The notes: generated from the letters alone by a model not told the origin. A stretch of 64,000 nt of DNA from an uncultured candidate division Zixibacteria bacterium (GCA_903908285.1 CAIVRH010000015.1:1-64000), one strand, 5' to 3'; counted from the stretch's first letter, positions 18,798-28,252 are shown. Translations and numbers: made by a program.

Positions 18798-20568
18798 ACA
18801 TTTTACCCGATCTTAAAATAGCGATCACCAGCCAGATTCCTAATACCCCGGCAAAGACATAACCCAAAATCCCAATCAGCGAATAGCCCAAAAGGGTGTA
18901 TTTGGTTTCCAGCCGCATGATCAAGGACGAACCTACAATAATAGCCGCAATGATCAATGCGAATGAAACCCGGTTGGATGCCCGGTCGATCTCCAGGATC
19001 AGTTTGTCCAGACCCTTGTGCTGAAAGGTTAAAGTGATCCTACCCTTGGCCAGATTCTTGACTATCCTTTTCAGCTCAAAGGGGAGAGTGGTTAAAAGAT
19101 CGCGCAGATCTAAGGAGGTGGTGAATAAATCTTTCAGAAGGGCTTTGGGTTTGAACTTTCGATATGCCAGTTTTTTGACATACGGCACCGCCTGGGTAAC
19201 CAGATCGTATTCCGGGTCCAGCATTTTAGCCACTTCCTCGTAGGTAACCAAAGCTTTGGAGAAGAGCATCAACTCCGACCGGATGTGGATGTTGTAGCGG
19301 TGAATGATCTCAAACGCCTCGTTGATCAACGTCTTCATGTCCAGGCGGGAAAGCGGGATCTTGTGATACTTGTACAGAAAATCCGCCAAATCCGCTTCCA
19401 AAGCCCGGGGGTTGACATCCTCTGCCACCACTTCCATATCCTGATAAACCTTGACTATTCCTGCCGGATGCCAGTTGACCACGGAGATCAAAATATCCGC
19501 CAGCTCGTTCATGCTGGTTTCCGAAAGCCGCCCCATCATCCCGAAGTCGACCGGCGCAATGATGTTACCCTCCAGGGCGAAGAGGTTTCCCGGATGCGGA
19601 TCTGCATGAAAGAAACCATCATCGAAGATCTGCTTGAAAACCATCTGCCCGCCTATCTGAGCCAGTACTTTTTTATCGATCCCCCGTTTTTCCAGCTCCT
19701 CTAAATTGGATATCTTCACCCCGTCGATGAACTCCATAGTCAAAACCAGGGCGGTGGACATGTCCCAAAAAACCTGGGGAACGAAAACGGATTTCTCCTC
19801 TTTGAAATTCTCCCTGAAGATCTCGATGTTCCTGGCTTCGTTATTGAAATCGATCTCCCGGCGGATCGATTTTTTCAGCTCCTCTCTGATGCCGGACGGA
19901 TCAAACTGCCTGGTTTCAGGCACATATTTTTCCAAGAGATTCACCAGATCCCTCAAGATCTCCAGATCTGCTTCGATCACCTCCCGGATACCAGGCCTTT
20001 GAACTTTCACCACCACGATGCTCCCATCTTTGGTTACGGCTTTGTGAACCTGAGACAGGGATGCTGATGCGATGGGGACGGTATCGAACGACGAGAAAAG
20101 CTCATCCAAAGGAGATTTAAGCTCCTTTTCCACGATGTCTTTGACCAGAGGAAAAGGAAAGGGCGCCACTTCGTCCTGGAGCTTGGTTAACTCCAGCACT
20201 AAATCCAGCGGGATCAAGAATGGCCGCATGGAGAGGATCTGACCCAATTTGACGAAAGTCGGTCCCAGCTCCTCCAAAGCCAGCCTGATCCTCTGGGCGT
20301 AGGTCAGCCTTTCCAAGCCTTCGGCTTTCTTCTGGGCTATTTTCCCGATGCGCAGACGGGTGAAGATGTTCATCTGGTGGAGCACCTGGCCGAAGCCGTA
20401 TTTCAAAAGCACAGAGATGATCTGCCGGTACCGGCGTAGACTACGTGCCCTTCTTAAAAGTGGAATCCGCATAAGGTAAGAGGAAATAAAGGTTTTACTC
20501 TCCGGTGTCAAACAACCTATCGATTCGTCATTTTCCTTATCGACTGAAAAGTATATCATACCAAGCAA
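18796..20568 (-). CDS. ABC1/UbiB-family atypical kinase
   Basis: A 590-residue protein kinase-like protein. It has an N-terminal KxGQ-type extension region (PTFVKLGQILSMRP), nucleotide-binding VVVKVQRPGI, catalytic HADPHPGNLF and metal-binding VDFGMMG. Two membrane helices close the C-terminus (about 535-585). UbiB/COQ8-like proteins support quinone biosynthesis or lipid handling at the membrane. The first 32 residues look unconserved; Met33 (MRIPLLRRARSLRRY) is a plausible real start. Confidence 0.9.
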   Translation of the reverse strand: MLGMIYFSVDKENDESIGCLTPESKTFISSYLMRIPLLRRARSLRRYRQIISVLLKYGFGQVLHQMNIFTRLRIGKIAQKKAEGLERLTYAQRIRLALEELGPTFVKLGQILSMRPFLIPLDLVLELTKLQDEVAPFPFPLVKDIVEKELKSPLDELFSSFDTVPIASASLSQVHKAVTKDGSIVVVKVQRPGIREVIEADLEILRDLVNLLEKYVPETRQFDPSGIREELKKSIRREIDFNNEARNIEIFRENFKEEKSVFVPQVFWDMSTALVLTMEFIDGVKISNLEELEKRGIDKKVLAQIGGQMVFKQIFDDGFFHADPHPGNLFALEGNIIAPVDFGMMGRLSETSMNELADILISVVNWHPAGIVKVYQDMEVVAEDVNPRALEADLADFLYKYHKIPLSRLDMKTLINEAFEIIHRYNIHIRSELMLFSKALVTYEEVAKMLDPEYDLVTQAVPYVKKLAYRKFKPKALLKDLFTTSLDLRDLLTTLPFELKRIVKNLAKGRITLTFQHKGLDKLILEIDRASNRVSFALIIAAIIVGSSLIMRLETKYTLLGYSLIGILGYVFAGVLGIWLVIAILRSGKM

Positions 20569-20626
20569 GGTTAGTCAACAGAAAAATCTCTTGACGTTGA
20601 ATGTATGAAATACAGAAGAGTCAGGT

Positions 20627-20652
20627 GTAGCGTCCGAGCTTCGTCTCGGACG
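20627..20652. repeat. GTAG-type REP palindrome
   Basis: GTAG followed by the hairpin CGTCCGAG (20631-20638) / CTCGGACG (20645-20652). It lies between the zincin gene and the UbiB-type kinase. Further degenerate palindromic sequence continues to about 20730. Confidence 0.6.
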
Positions 20653-20774
20653 AAATAAGAAAAGCGCCGCACTCCCCTACGCTCCGTTCAGATTGAACAG
20701 AGCTGCGACGCTTCATGCCCCTCCCTCGGAGCTTTTTTCCTTAAACCTTACATCTTTAAACTAACCCCCATTCA

Positions 20775-21611
20775 CTATGCCCTAATTCTTACTGCTTTTC
20801 TTTTTCGCATAACCACCCAGGCGCTGACTACGATCAATACTACCAAGATAACCAGACCCCATTCGGTGAGGGTGGGAGCATCACATACGGAATTGCCTTT
20901 TGAACAGCTGAACGCACAGTTTAACGCAAAAAAATGCCATTGCTCTGGGCGACGGCGTACACCTTTGTCTATTAATCTATTCATTAAGTCTCCAGGAATG
21001 CAGGAAAATATTGAGTCTGCGCATACATGCGTTCCGAATGTGTCCGGCTCAAGGTTTACGGTAAAACCATCACAAGTAAAGGTGCGGAATGAAGCCGGTC
21101 CTGATGTTACATGGCTGCTAAAGTTATTATAATTCACTGTAAAGCCACAGGCGTGGCACAGTTCGTGGTGTGCTACCGAAAAGAAGTCATATTTGTTTGG
21201 GTCTAGTGGCTGGTTAAAATCACACTGCCATGGGATGCCTAAGTTATTGTTAAACCTAATTCTTGCGTGTGTCGGTTCTCCGTTCCCATCTGGTTGGAAT
21301 TGGTCTGTTTCCGCTAGTGTGATAAACTCTCCCTTTTCTGAAGTACCAATAAATAATTCTACACCCGCTTTCATATTAGGGAGTTCTAAAGACGGTCCAC
21401 CCAAGTCAGCGTTGAAAAAATCAATAGTTAATGTATTATCGCAACAAATATGCCCTTCCCATGCTGTTATATAGTTACTAAGGGATACCCTCTGGGAATC
21501 AGCGAGATTCCCAAAATTATGAATAATGTTCATGCCAAGACATATTTTCGGTATGAATAAGAGAAGTAAGGCGACTAACATTCCAACCAACTTGACCCAA
21601 GATATACGCAT
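20775..21611 (-). CDS. exported zincin-like protein with IPTL-CTERM-type anchor
   Basis: A 278-residue protein with a signal peptide (residues 1-26, LVALLLLFIPKICLG). The middle holds HELCH (149-153) followed by ACGF, the HExxHxxGF pattern of metzincin-like proteases, and a later DLMNRLIDKGVRRRP segment that could be the Met-turn. A third metal ligand is not obvious. The many Cys residues suggest disulfides outside the cytoplasm. The tail is PTLTEWG (246-252), one membrane helix and a basic end, resembling IPTL-CTERM anchors processed by exosortase-type systems. RBS AAGGAGG precedes ATG 21611. Confidence 0.75.
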   Translation of the reverse strand: MRISWVKLVGMLVALLLLFIPKICLGMNIIHNFGNLADSQRVSLSNYITAWEGHICCDNTLTIDFFNADLGGPSLELPNMKAGVELFIGTSEKGEFITLAETDQFQPDGNGEPTHARIRFNNNLGIPWQCDFNQPLDPNKYDFFSVAHHELCHACGFTVNYNNFSSHVTSGPASFRTFTCDGFTVNLEPDTFGTHVCADSIFSCIPGDLMNRLIDKGVRRRPEQWHFFALNCAFSCSKGNSVCDAPTLTEWGLVILVVLIVVSAWVVMRKRKAVRIRA

Positions 21612-21872
21612 GTTTCAACCTCCTTAAATTAAAAGGTTAACTCACAAGGTAAATATGATTCAATCCTTGTGGAAAAACTGCTCCAAAACAAGTCTTCAAA
21701 GCATATAAACATTCACCTCCTCAGAATTGTTTAATAGTTTGTATGTTTGTTAGTTCAAAGATCAATCACATCATTGAGAGAGTTCAGAGTTGCGAGTATA
21801 GAGACTTAATGTCAGGTATTTCTTGGATTTATACTGAACGAAAATCCCGACTTACAACTCCAACCTTTTTAG

Positions 21873-21989
21873 CCCTCTGACAGAGGGATATTTTAAATTT
21901 ATTGGAAAGGAAAGGAGCTTAAAACCGCATCCAAGGCTTGGATAGGCATAACCGGGTTGCTTGAGCGAAATCCTTTTCCCTAGCAACCC
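21873..21989 (-). promoter_or_regulatory. structured leader, possible riboswitch-like element
   Basis: On the transcript of the zincin gene, three hairpins follow one another: GGGTTGCT (21982-21989) with AGCAACCC (21954-21961) around a purine-rich 20-base loop (GGGAAAAGGATTTCG within it); ATCCAA/TTGGAT (21929-21943); and CCCTCTG/CAGAGGG (21873-21887). They lie close behind a promoter and about 260 bases before the ATG. No riboswitch class I know matches. Confidence 0.4.
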
Positions 21990-22034
21990 TTTCTATGTTC
22001 TTCTAAACTCCCGATTTAGTGCAGAACAAAATGT

Positions 22035-22062
22035 AGTATAGTCTATTCGTCAATTTTGTCAA
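22035..22062 (-). promoter_or_regulatory. sigma70-like promoter of the zincin gene
   Basis: On the minus strand: TTGACA (22062-22057), 16 bases, TATACT (22040-22035). Transcription from about 22027 would give a leader of roughly 415 bases before ATG 21611. Confidence 0.5.
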
Positions 22063-22400
22063 GTCTTTTTTTACTTTTTGATTAACTTTTTATGATATTA
22101 TATAAGCCATTGTTATGGTTTGAGTTCGGTATATAACCGGTATTCAGTTAGAATGAGTTTGATACTCAACGTCCGTAGAACACATCTTTATTCTTGGTTA
22201 AAGATATTAACAATATCTCTTTGACAGATTCAAATACTATTGACCTTCTTGCAAGTTCTTCTTGCTCCTGAAGGTTCGTGCCATCTTTGGTCGTATGTCA
22301 ATCTTAATATTTTTCTTGTGGCGGGGCGGCTTGAAAATCGATATATTTCCATTGCGCTGATAATTTGCTTGAATCGCTTAACTCATATCGAGGTCAAAAC

Positions 22401-24158
22401 ATGAAGTCGTCCAATTCTAACCCGGATCATGACCAGAATAAAGAACAAAAGGAGACTCATCCTCCAGGTGCTCCTGCTTTATCTTCGCACTTTATCAAGG
22501 AGATCATCCAAGAGGATTTAAGGACCAATAAATGGGGGGGGAGGGTTCAAACCCGCTTCCCTCCCGAGCCGAACGGTTATTTGCATATCGGTCATGCCAA
22601 ATCCATCTGCTTGAATTTTGGCACCGCAGCCGAATTCGGTGGGAAATGCAATCTGCGTTTCGACGATACTAATCCGAGCAAAGAAGAGGTAGAGTATGTT
22701 GATTCGATCAAAGAAGACGTCCGGTGGTTGGGGTTCGATTGGGAGGACCGGTTGTTCTTTGCCTCGGACTATTTTGAGCAGATGTATGAGTATGCCGTTC
22801 AATTGGTCAAGCAGGGTCGGGCATTCGTTTGTGATTTAAGCGCCGACGAAATCACCCAATACCGCGGCACCTTGACCGAACCGGGGAAGGAAAGCCCGTA
22901 TCGAAACCGCTCTGTCGAGGAGAACCTGGATCTGTTTGAGCGTATGCGGAAAGGGGAATTTCCCAACGGTGCCCGGGTACTGCGGGCGAAAATCGATATG
23001 GCCTCTCCCAATCTAAACCTACGTGACCCGATCATGTACCGCATCGTTCACGCGGAGCATCACCGCACCGGCAACCAATGGTGCATCTATCCCACCTACG
23101 ACTGGGCGCACGGGCTGGAAGATTCCATCGAAGGAATCACCCATTCCATCTGCACGCTGGAGTTTGAAGATCATCGGCCTTTATATGATTGGTATTTGGA
23201 TCAGCTGGGGGTTTACCATCCCCGGCAAATTGAGTTTGCCCGATTGAATCTCAACTACACGGTGATGAGTAAAAGAAAGCTTTTGAGATTAGTGCAGGAA
23301 AAGTACGTTTCCGGATGGGATGATCCCCGGATGCCGACCATCTGCGGCTTCCGCCGGCGCGGTTACACGCCCGAATCGATCCGGGTTTTTGCGGACAAAA
23401 TCGGAGTAGCAAAGAGGGACAGCGTGGTCGATTTTGCACTGCTGGAGCATTGCTTGCGCGAGGATTTGAACAAGTGGGCACCGAGGGTGATGGGAGTGCT
23501 GCGTCCGCTGAAGGTGATTATTGACAACTATCCGGAAGATTCAGTGGAGGAATTGGAGGCAGTAAACAATCCGGAAGATCCCGCTGCGGGAATGCGGAAA
23601 GTCCCCTTTTCCCGTGAGCTATATATCGAGCAGGATGATTTCCGAGAGGAGCCGCCTAAAGGATTTTTCCGATTGTCACCGGGTAAGGAAGTCAGACTGC
23701 GTTATGCTTATATCATAAAATGCGAGAGTGTAGTCAAAGACGAGAAGACCGGTGAGGTGAAAGAGCTTCACTGCACGTATGATTCGGAGACCAAGAGCGG
23801 TTCTGCCGGGGCAGACCGAAAGGTGAAAGCGACATTGCACTGGGTGTCGGCGTCGCATGCCATAGAAGCAGAAGTGCGGTTGTACGAACACCTGTTTATC
23901 ATACCAGACCCGGATGATGTGCCCGAGGGAACAGATTTCACCGCCAATTTGAATCCAAAATCGCTGGAAGTACTAAAATCCTGTAGAGTGGAACCGTCTT
24001 TAGCCGACGCAAAACCAAAAGACCGGTACCAGTTTGAAAGATTGGGTTATTTCTGCGTTGATCTCGATTCAACCAAAGAGAAACTTGTTTTCAATCGAAC
24101 GGTTACCTTGCGGGATGAATGGGCGAAGATGGAGAAGAAGCAGAAAGAAAACAAGTAG
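22401..24158 (+). CDS. glnS: glutaminyl-tRNA synthetase
   Basis: A 585-residue class I synthetase. HIGH motif [15 protein letters not shown], the DDTNPSKE block, and the KMSKS equivalent VMSKRKL are present; the C-terminal half is the GlnRS two-barrel anticodon domain. It makes Gln-tRNA-Gln directly, so this organism need not depend on transamidation for Gln. I prefer ATG 22401 over the upstream TTG 22365. A decayed copy of its 3' end lies at about 27541-27663, beyond two sugar genes, pointing to past duplication or insertion here. Confidence 0.96.
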   Translation: MKSSNSNPDHDQNKEQKETHPPGAPALSSHFIKEIIQEDLRTNKWGGRVQTRFPPEPNGYLHIGHAKSICLNFGTAAEFGGKCNLRFDDTNPSKEEVEYVDSIKEDVRWLGFDWEDRLFFASDYFEQMYEYAVQLVKQGRAFVCDLSADEITQYRGTLTEPGKESPYRNRSVEENLDLFERMRKGEFPNGARVLRAKIDMASPNLNLRDPIMYRIVHAEHHRTGNQWCIYPTYDWAHGLEDSIEGITHSICTLEFEDHRPLYDWYLDQLGVYHPRQIEFARLNLNYTVMSKRKLLRLVQEKYVSGWDDPRMPTICGFRRRGYTPESIRVFADKIGVAKRDSVVDFALLEHCLREDLNKWAPRVMGVLRPLKVIIDNYPEDSVEELEAVNNPEDPAAGMRKVPFSRELYIEQDDFREEPPKGFFRLSPGKEVRLRYAYIIKCESVVKDEKTGEVKELHCTYDSETKSGSAGADRKVKATLHWVSASHAIEAEVRLYEHLFIIPDPDDVPEGTDFTANLNPKSLEVLKSCRVEPSLADAKPKDRYQFERLGYFCVDLDSTKEKLVFNRTVTLRDEWAKMEKKQKENK

Positions 24159-24247
24159 ACCCGGAACCGTAAGCTTCCGATAGACTATCTGCTGAACCAG
24201 GAGGCAACCCAAAAAGCGTAGTGGAAGCCCAAAAGGAGATATTCATC

Positions 24248-26536
24248 ATGGAATACAGTTCCACCGATTCAAAGATCAACCGCATTGCGTTTATCGGCAA
24301 CTACCTGCCGCGCCAGTGCGGCATAGCCACGTTCACCACCGACTTGTGTGAAGCCATCGCTGCCGAATATACCGGGACCAAGTGTATAGCCCTGCCGGTT
24401 AACGACATCGAGACCGGATACGCCTATCCGCCCCGGGTTCGATTTGAACTGGCAGAAAAGGATATCGACTCGTATCGACGTGCCGCCGACTTCCTGAACA
24501 TCAACAATGTCGACTTGGCATGCCTGCAATTCGAGTATGGCATCTTTGGGGGGAGGGCGGGAAGTCACATCCTGGCCCTCTTGCGTGAATTACGCATGCC
24601 CATCGTTACCACCCTGCACACCATCCTGCACGACCCCGATCCGGATCAGCGCCGGGTGTTGGAAGAAGTCGCAGCTCTATCCGATCGGTTGGTGGTGATG
24701 AGTGAGCGCGGCGTGGAATTCTTGCACGAGGTCTACCGGGTGCGGAAGGAGAAGGTCGATCTCATTCCCCATGGAATCCCGGATGTACCGTTCGTTGACC
24801 CGAGTTTTCACAAAGACCTGTTTGGAGTCGAGGGCAAAATCGTATTGCTCAGTTTTGGATTGCTATCTGCGAACAAAGGGATAGAAAATGTCATCGCCGC
24901 CCTGCCCGCGATCGTGGCACGCTATCCCAACGTGGTCTACATTATACTCGGCGCCACCCATCCCCACGTGGTGCGGAACGAAGGCGAAACCTACCGGCTA
25001 TCCCTGCAATGGATGGCTCAGGAAAAAGGCGTGGAAGGCAACGTGATCTTCTACAACCGTTTTGTAAGTCTGGAGGAGCTGATTGAGTTCATCGGCGCAG
25101 CGGACATTTACATCACACCCTATCTCAACCGGGTGCAGATCGTCTCCGGTACACTGGCTTACACGCTGGGAGCAGGGAAAGCCGTGATTTCGACACCCTA
25201 TTGGTATGCGGAAGAGATGCTGGCCGAAGAACGGGGAGTGCTGGTGCCTTTCCGCGATCCGGCGGCTTTGGCCGAGCAAGTGATCGATCTATTAGATAAC
25301 GAAGCCAAGCGTCATGCCATGCGCAAGCGCGCCTATCTATTCGGGCGGGCGATGATCTGGCCGCAGGTGGCGCGCCGTTACATGGAGAGTTTTGAACGTG
25401 CCCGCGGTGAACGCCGGCATTTTACCCCCTCCGGCTTTGCGGTCAAACCGATCGACAAGCGTCCGGGTGAGCTGCCGCCCCTCAAACTCGATCACCTGCA
25501 CCGAATGACGGACGGGACCGGGATGCTGCAGCATGCCAGCTTCACCGTGCCCAACTATCGTGAGGGCTACAGCATCGACGACAACGCCCGGGCGCTGATC
25601 GTGAGCATTCTTCTGGAGGAATTGGGCATCAGCGAAGCTTATGAGCTGGCTTCCCGTTATCTGGCCTTCATCTGGTACGCCTTCAATGCCGAGACCGGAC
25701 GCTTTCGCAACTCTATGGATTACCAGCGCAACTGGCTGGAAGAGAGCGGGTCGGACGACAGCCACGGTCGCACCCTGTGGGCGTTGGGTACTGTATTGGG
25801 CCGCTCTAACACACCGGCACTTCAGAGTATGGCCGGCTGGGTATTTGAGCAGTCTTTGCCCGCCATTTTAAATACCACCAGCCCCCGGGCCTGGGCTTTT
25901 GCGCTCATCGGTATCCACGAGTATCTGCGGCGGTTTGCCGGCGACAGCAAGGCTAGCCGAGTCCGCGAGGAATTAGCCGGGCGATTGCTAAAGTTGTATC
26001 AAAGCAGCCGCTCGGATGAATGGCACTGGTATGAAGACAGGTTAACCTATTGCAACGCCGCGCTGCCACAAGCCATGCTCATGTGCGGACAATGGATCCC
26101 GAATAGCGCCATGACCGAAGCCGGGTTGGAGTCGCTTGGCTGGCTGACCGACTTACAGCGCGATGATGCGGTCGGGGGTCATTTTGTCCCCATCGGATCC
26201 AACGGTTTTTATCGGCGGGGGAGCGAGCGAGCCCGGTTCGATCAACAGCCGGTGGAAGCACAAGCCACGGTCTCTGCCTGCCTCGAAGCCTACCGGATCA
26301 CGGGCGACAAGCGCTGGCGCAAGGAGGCCCGACGCGCCTTTGAGTGGTTCCTGGGGCACAACGACCTGAACCTGCCCATCTATGACCCGACGACCGGCGG
26401 TTGCCGGGATGGTCTCCATCCCGACCGTCCGAACGAGAATCAGGGGGCAGAGTCTACGCTCGCTTTTCTCCAGTCCTTGCTGGAGCTGCGCCTAACCGAG
26501 AACGCTCTTCTATCTGAGGAGGTCCGACCACAATGA
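24248..26536 (+). CDS. GT4 glycosyltransferase fused to an alpha/alpha-toroid domain
   Basis: A 762-residue two-domain protein. The first 380 or so residues are a GT-B glycosyltransferase: FIGNYLPRQCGIATFTTDL at the N-terminus, LLSFGLLSANKGIENVIAALP, and YITPYLNRVQIVSGTLAYTLGAGKAVISTPY for donor binding. From about 420 on comes a helical toroid-like domain (HASFTVPNYREGYSIDDNAR, SDDSHGRTLWALG, FDQQPVEAQA, ENQGAESTLAFLQSLLEL) like those of glycoside hydrolases and phosphorylases. ATG 24248 is preferred over GTG 24221, as the ribosome site AAAAGGAGAT lies between them. It overlaps the GH130 gene by ATGA, so they act together, perhaps on mannosides. The segment looks GC-richer than its neighbours. 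Confidence 0.82.
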   Translation: MEYSSTDSKINRIAFIGNYLPRQCGIATFTTDLCEAIAAEYTGTKCIALPVNDIETGYAYPPRVRFELAEKDIDSYRRAADFLNINNVDLACLQFEYGIFGGRAGSHILALLRELRMPIVTTLHTILHDPDPDQRRVLEEVAALSDRLVVMSERGVEFLHEVYRVRKEKVDLIPHGIPDVPFVDPSFHKDLFGVEGKIVLLSFGLLSANKGIENVIAALPAIVARYPNVVYIILGATHPHVVRNEGETYRLSLQWMAQEKGVEGNVIFYNRFVSLEELIEFIGAADIYITPYLNRVQIVSGTLAYTLGAGKAVISTPYWYAEEMLAEERGVLVPFRDPAALAEQVIDLLDNEAKRHAMRKRAYLFGRAMIWPQVARRYMESFERARGERRHFTPSGFAVKPIDKRPGELPPLKLDHLHRMTDGTGMLQHASFTVPNYREGYSIDDNARALIVSILLEELGISEAYELASRYLAFIWYAFNAETGRFRNSMDYQRNWLEESGSDDSHGRTLWALGTVLGRSNTPALQSMAGWVFEQSLPAILNTTSPRAWAFALIGIHEYLRRFAGDSKASRVREELAGRLLKLYQSSRSDEWHWYEDRLTYCNAALPQAMLMCGQWIPNSAMTEAGLESLGWLTDLQRDDAVGGHFVPIGSNGFYRRGSERARFDQQPVEAQATVSACLEAYRITGDKRWRKEARRAFEWFLGHNDLNLPIYDPTTGGCRDGLHPDRPNENQGAESTLAFLQSLLELRLTENALLSEEVRPQ

Positions 26537-27486
26537 AAAATCTTCATCCCGAACTCTTTTATCGCCATAAGCTCAATCCGATCTTAACCGCTGCCGATTG
26601 GCCTTATCCGGTCAACAGCGTTTTTAATCCCGGCGCCACTATGCTTGCCGATGGGACCACTCTGCTTTTGTGCCGGGTGGAAGACCGGCGCGGCCATTCC
26701 CATTTTTGCGCGGCTCGTTCCACCAACGGTGTGGACGGCTGGCAGATTGACCCCCAACCCACCTTACTTCCGGATCCCGAACACTTTCCCGAGGAACTGT
26801 GGGGCATCGAAGATCCGCGTATCAGTTTCATCCCGGAGCTAAACCAGTATGCCATCGTCTATACCGCCTTCACCCGCGACGGACCCGGGGTGGCGCTGGT
26901 TTTCACCGAAGATTTCCGGCACTTTGAGCGCTATGGGGTGATCATGCAGCCGGAAGATAAAGATGCAGCCCTGTTGCCTCATCGGATTGGTGGCAGCTGG
27001 GCCTTGATCCATCGCCCGGTAAGCGCTCCCAGAGCGCACATGTGGATGTCCTATTCTCCCGACCTGCGCCACTGGGGCAGCCACAAGCTGATGTTGGAAG
27101 CCCGCCGTGGCGGATGGTGGGATGCGAATAAAATCGGCCTTTCACCCCCGCCCATCGAAACCCCCCAGGGTTGGCTGGTGATTTACCACGGTGTGCGGAT
27201 GACAGCAGCCGGCGGTCTTTACCGGCTCGGACTCGCTCTGTTTGATTTGCAAAGACCGGAGCTTTGCCTAAAGCGCGGTGACGAGTGGGTCTTTGGCCCT
27301 AAAGAACCCTACGAGCTGCACGGGGACGTGGACAACGTTGTCTTTCCTTGTGGCTACACCATTGCTCCCGATGGCGACACCCTCCACCTGTACTACGGCG
27401 CAGCGGATTCGAGCATTGCCCTTGCCACCGGCAGTGTTCGCGCCATTCTTGAGTGGCTTGAGCAAAGCAAATGCCGAATTCCATAA
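26533..27486 (+). CDS. GH130 family mannoside phosphorylase or mannosidase
   Basis: A 317-residue five-bladed propeller enzyme of the GH130 type. Recognisable blocks are NPILTAADWPYPVNSVFNPG, GTTLLLCRVEDRRGHS, WGIEDPRISF, KDAALLPHRIGG and DANKIGLSPPPIETPQGWLVIYHG. GH130 enzymes mostly phosphorolyse or hydrolyse beta-mannosides. The start overlaps the GT4 fusion gene (ATGA), a conserved-looking pair that may build and remodel a mannose-containing glycan. Substrate is inference. Confidence 0.87.
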   Translation: MKNLHPELFYRHKLNPILTAADWPYPVNSVFNPGATMLADGTTLLLCRVEDRRGHSHFCAARSTNGVDGWQIDPQPTLLPDPEHFPEELWGIEDPRISFIPELNQYAIVYTAFTRDGPGVALVFTEDFRHFERYGVIMQPEDKDAALLPHRIGGSWALIHRPVSAPRAHMWMSYSPDLRHWGSHKLMLEARRGGWWDANKIGLSPPPIETPQGWLVIYHGVRMTAAGGLYRLGLALFDLQRPELCLKRGDEWVFGPKEPYELHGDVDNVVFPCGYTIAPDGDTLHLYYGAADSSIALATGSVRAILEWLEQSKCRIP

Positions 27487-27540
27487 CTATGCTATCATGC
27501 TGGAGTGATAAAGTCTTTCAAGGGCAGAGTAGTCGAATAA

Positions 27541-27663
27541 ATCTTTAAAAGGCTGGGCTATTCTGTGCTGATCTGGATTCAACCAAAGAAAAACTGGTGT
27601 TCAATCGAACCGTTTACCTTGCTCGATGAATGGGCAAAGATGGCTAAGACGATGAAGTCGTAG
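27541..27663 (+). pseudogene. decayed copy of the glnS 3' end
   Basis: Aligns with 24036-24158 of glnS. Both contain GATTCAACCAAAGA, TTCAATCGAAC and GATGAATGGGC with small indels and substitutions between. By eye identity is about 80 percent, with frameshifts, and the copy ends near a TAG. No upstream part of glnS is visible. The GT4-GH130 pair is thus bracketed by glnS and this remnant. Confidence 0.8.
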
Positions 27664-27687
27664 GGACAATTCATGAATTGTCCCTAC
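27660..27687. repeat. GTAG-type REP, 28-bp perfect palindrome
   Basis: GTAGGGACAATTC then its exact complement through CCCTAC, with a TCATGA-type centre. It begins inside the TAG that ends the glnS remnant. A sister copy caps gltX at 41921. Confidence 0.8.
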
Positions 27688-27702
27688 ATTATCTTTGAAT
27701 TA

Positions 27703-27725
27703 GTCAGGAGCGTGGGGCTCCAGAC
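27703..27725. repeat. CAGGAGCG hairpin repeat
   Basis: GTCAGGAGCGTGGGGCTCCAGAC, an inverted repeat just upstream of the DUF1579-like gene. Related copies: 29512, 30250 and 32471. Confidence 0.5.
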
Positions 27726-27738
27726 CCAAGGACAGAAT

Positions 27739-28155
27739 ATGATGACGAAATTCGAGTTTTTATTAGGGAACTGGAATCTTGAATATAAGATTCTAAAGAG
27801 CATCTTTAGTCAGGGAGGGTCGGACTCAGGAAAGGGGACGTTTAAGAGGGCATTGAAAGACAAATATGTCTACTTCGATTACCTTACCAAATCGGGTGGG
27901 GAAGCGCATGCGATTTTTGCCTGGGACGAGAAAGCAAAGGTGTATCGATTCTGGTGGTTCGAAAATTCGGGAAGTTTCCAGACCGCAACCTGTAATTTCG
28001 TGAATGAGGAGACTTTGCTGTTGAACTGGCACGACACGTTATTAATCCAGACTTTTACCAAAGTTGATCCCGATAGGGTGGTGTTGAGAATGGAGCATCC
28101 CGACAATCAAGGGAAGTATGAGATGGTACTGGAGGTGATATTCACCAGAGAATGA
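27739..28155 (+). CDS. DUF1579-like small cytosolic protein
   Basis: A 138-residue protein (MMTKFEFLLGNWNLEYKI...) patterned like DUF1579/lipocalin-like proteins: an N-terminal LLGNW motif, then alternating strands (VYFDYLTKSG, AIFAWDEKAKVYRFWWFENS, VVLRMEHPDNQGKYEMVLEV). Such folds form a calycin-like barrel, but the ligand is unknown. I start at the double ATG (27739/27742); the frame reads further upstream through repeat sequence, which I discount. It stands alone. Confidence 0.65.
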   Translation: MMTKFEFLLGNWNLEYKILKSIFSQGGSDSGKGTFKRALKDKYVYFDYLTKSGGEAHAIFAWDEKAKVYRFWWFENSGSFQTATCNFVNEETLLLNWHDTLLIQTFTKVDPDRVVLRMEHPDNQGKYEMVLEVIFTRE

Positions 28156-28194
28156 TTTGGAATGTTCGGATAAAATGAAAACTTCCCTAATTTC

Positions 28195-28252
28195 ACCTCT
28201 CCCCCTCTTTCCCCCTTTCCACATGTGGAGAGGGGGACCAAGGGGGTAAGGT
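28195..28252. repeat. CT-rich palindrome, degenerate copy
   Basis: ACCTCTCCCCCTCTTTCCCC... faces GGAGAGGGGG...GGTAAGGT around CCACATGTGG. Same family as 18738, 56185 and 57663 but with several mismatches. Confidence 0.7.

Larger units (their letters stand above)
21612..22400. other. 789-bp divergent intergenic region
   Basis: Lies between the minus-strand zincin gene and plus-strand glnS. It contains the leader and promoter of the zincin gene (described separately) and about 340 bases of AT-rich sequence upstream of glnS in which I see no clear gene. The glnS frame can be read back to a TTG at 22365. Confidence 0.5.

Noticed and set aside
21873-21989. c-di-GMP, SAM or cobalamin riboswitch
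   Set aside because: I compared the conserved cores of these classes by memory and none of the invariant segments is present; kept only as an unclassified structured leader.
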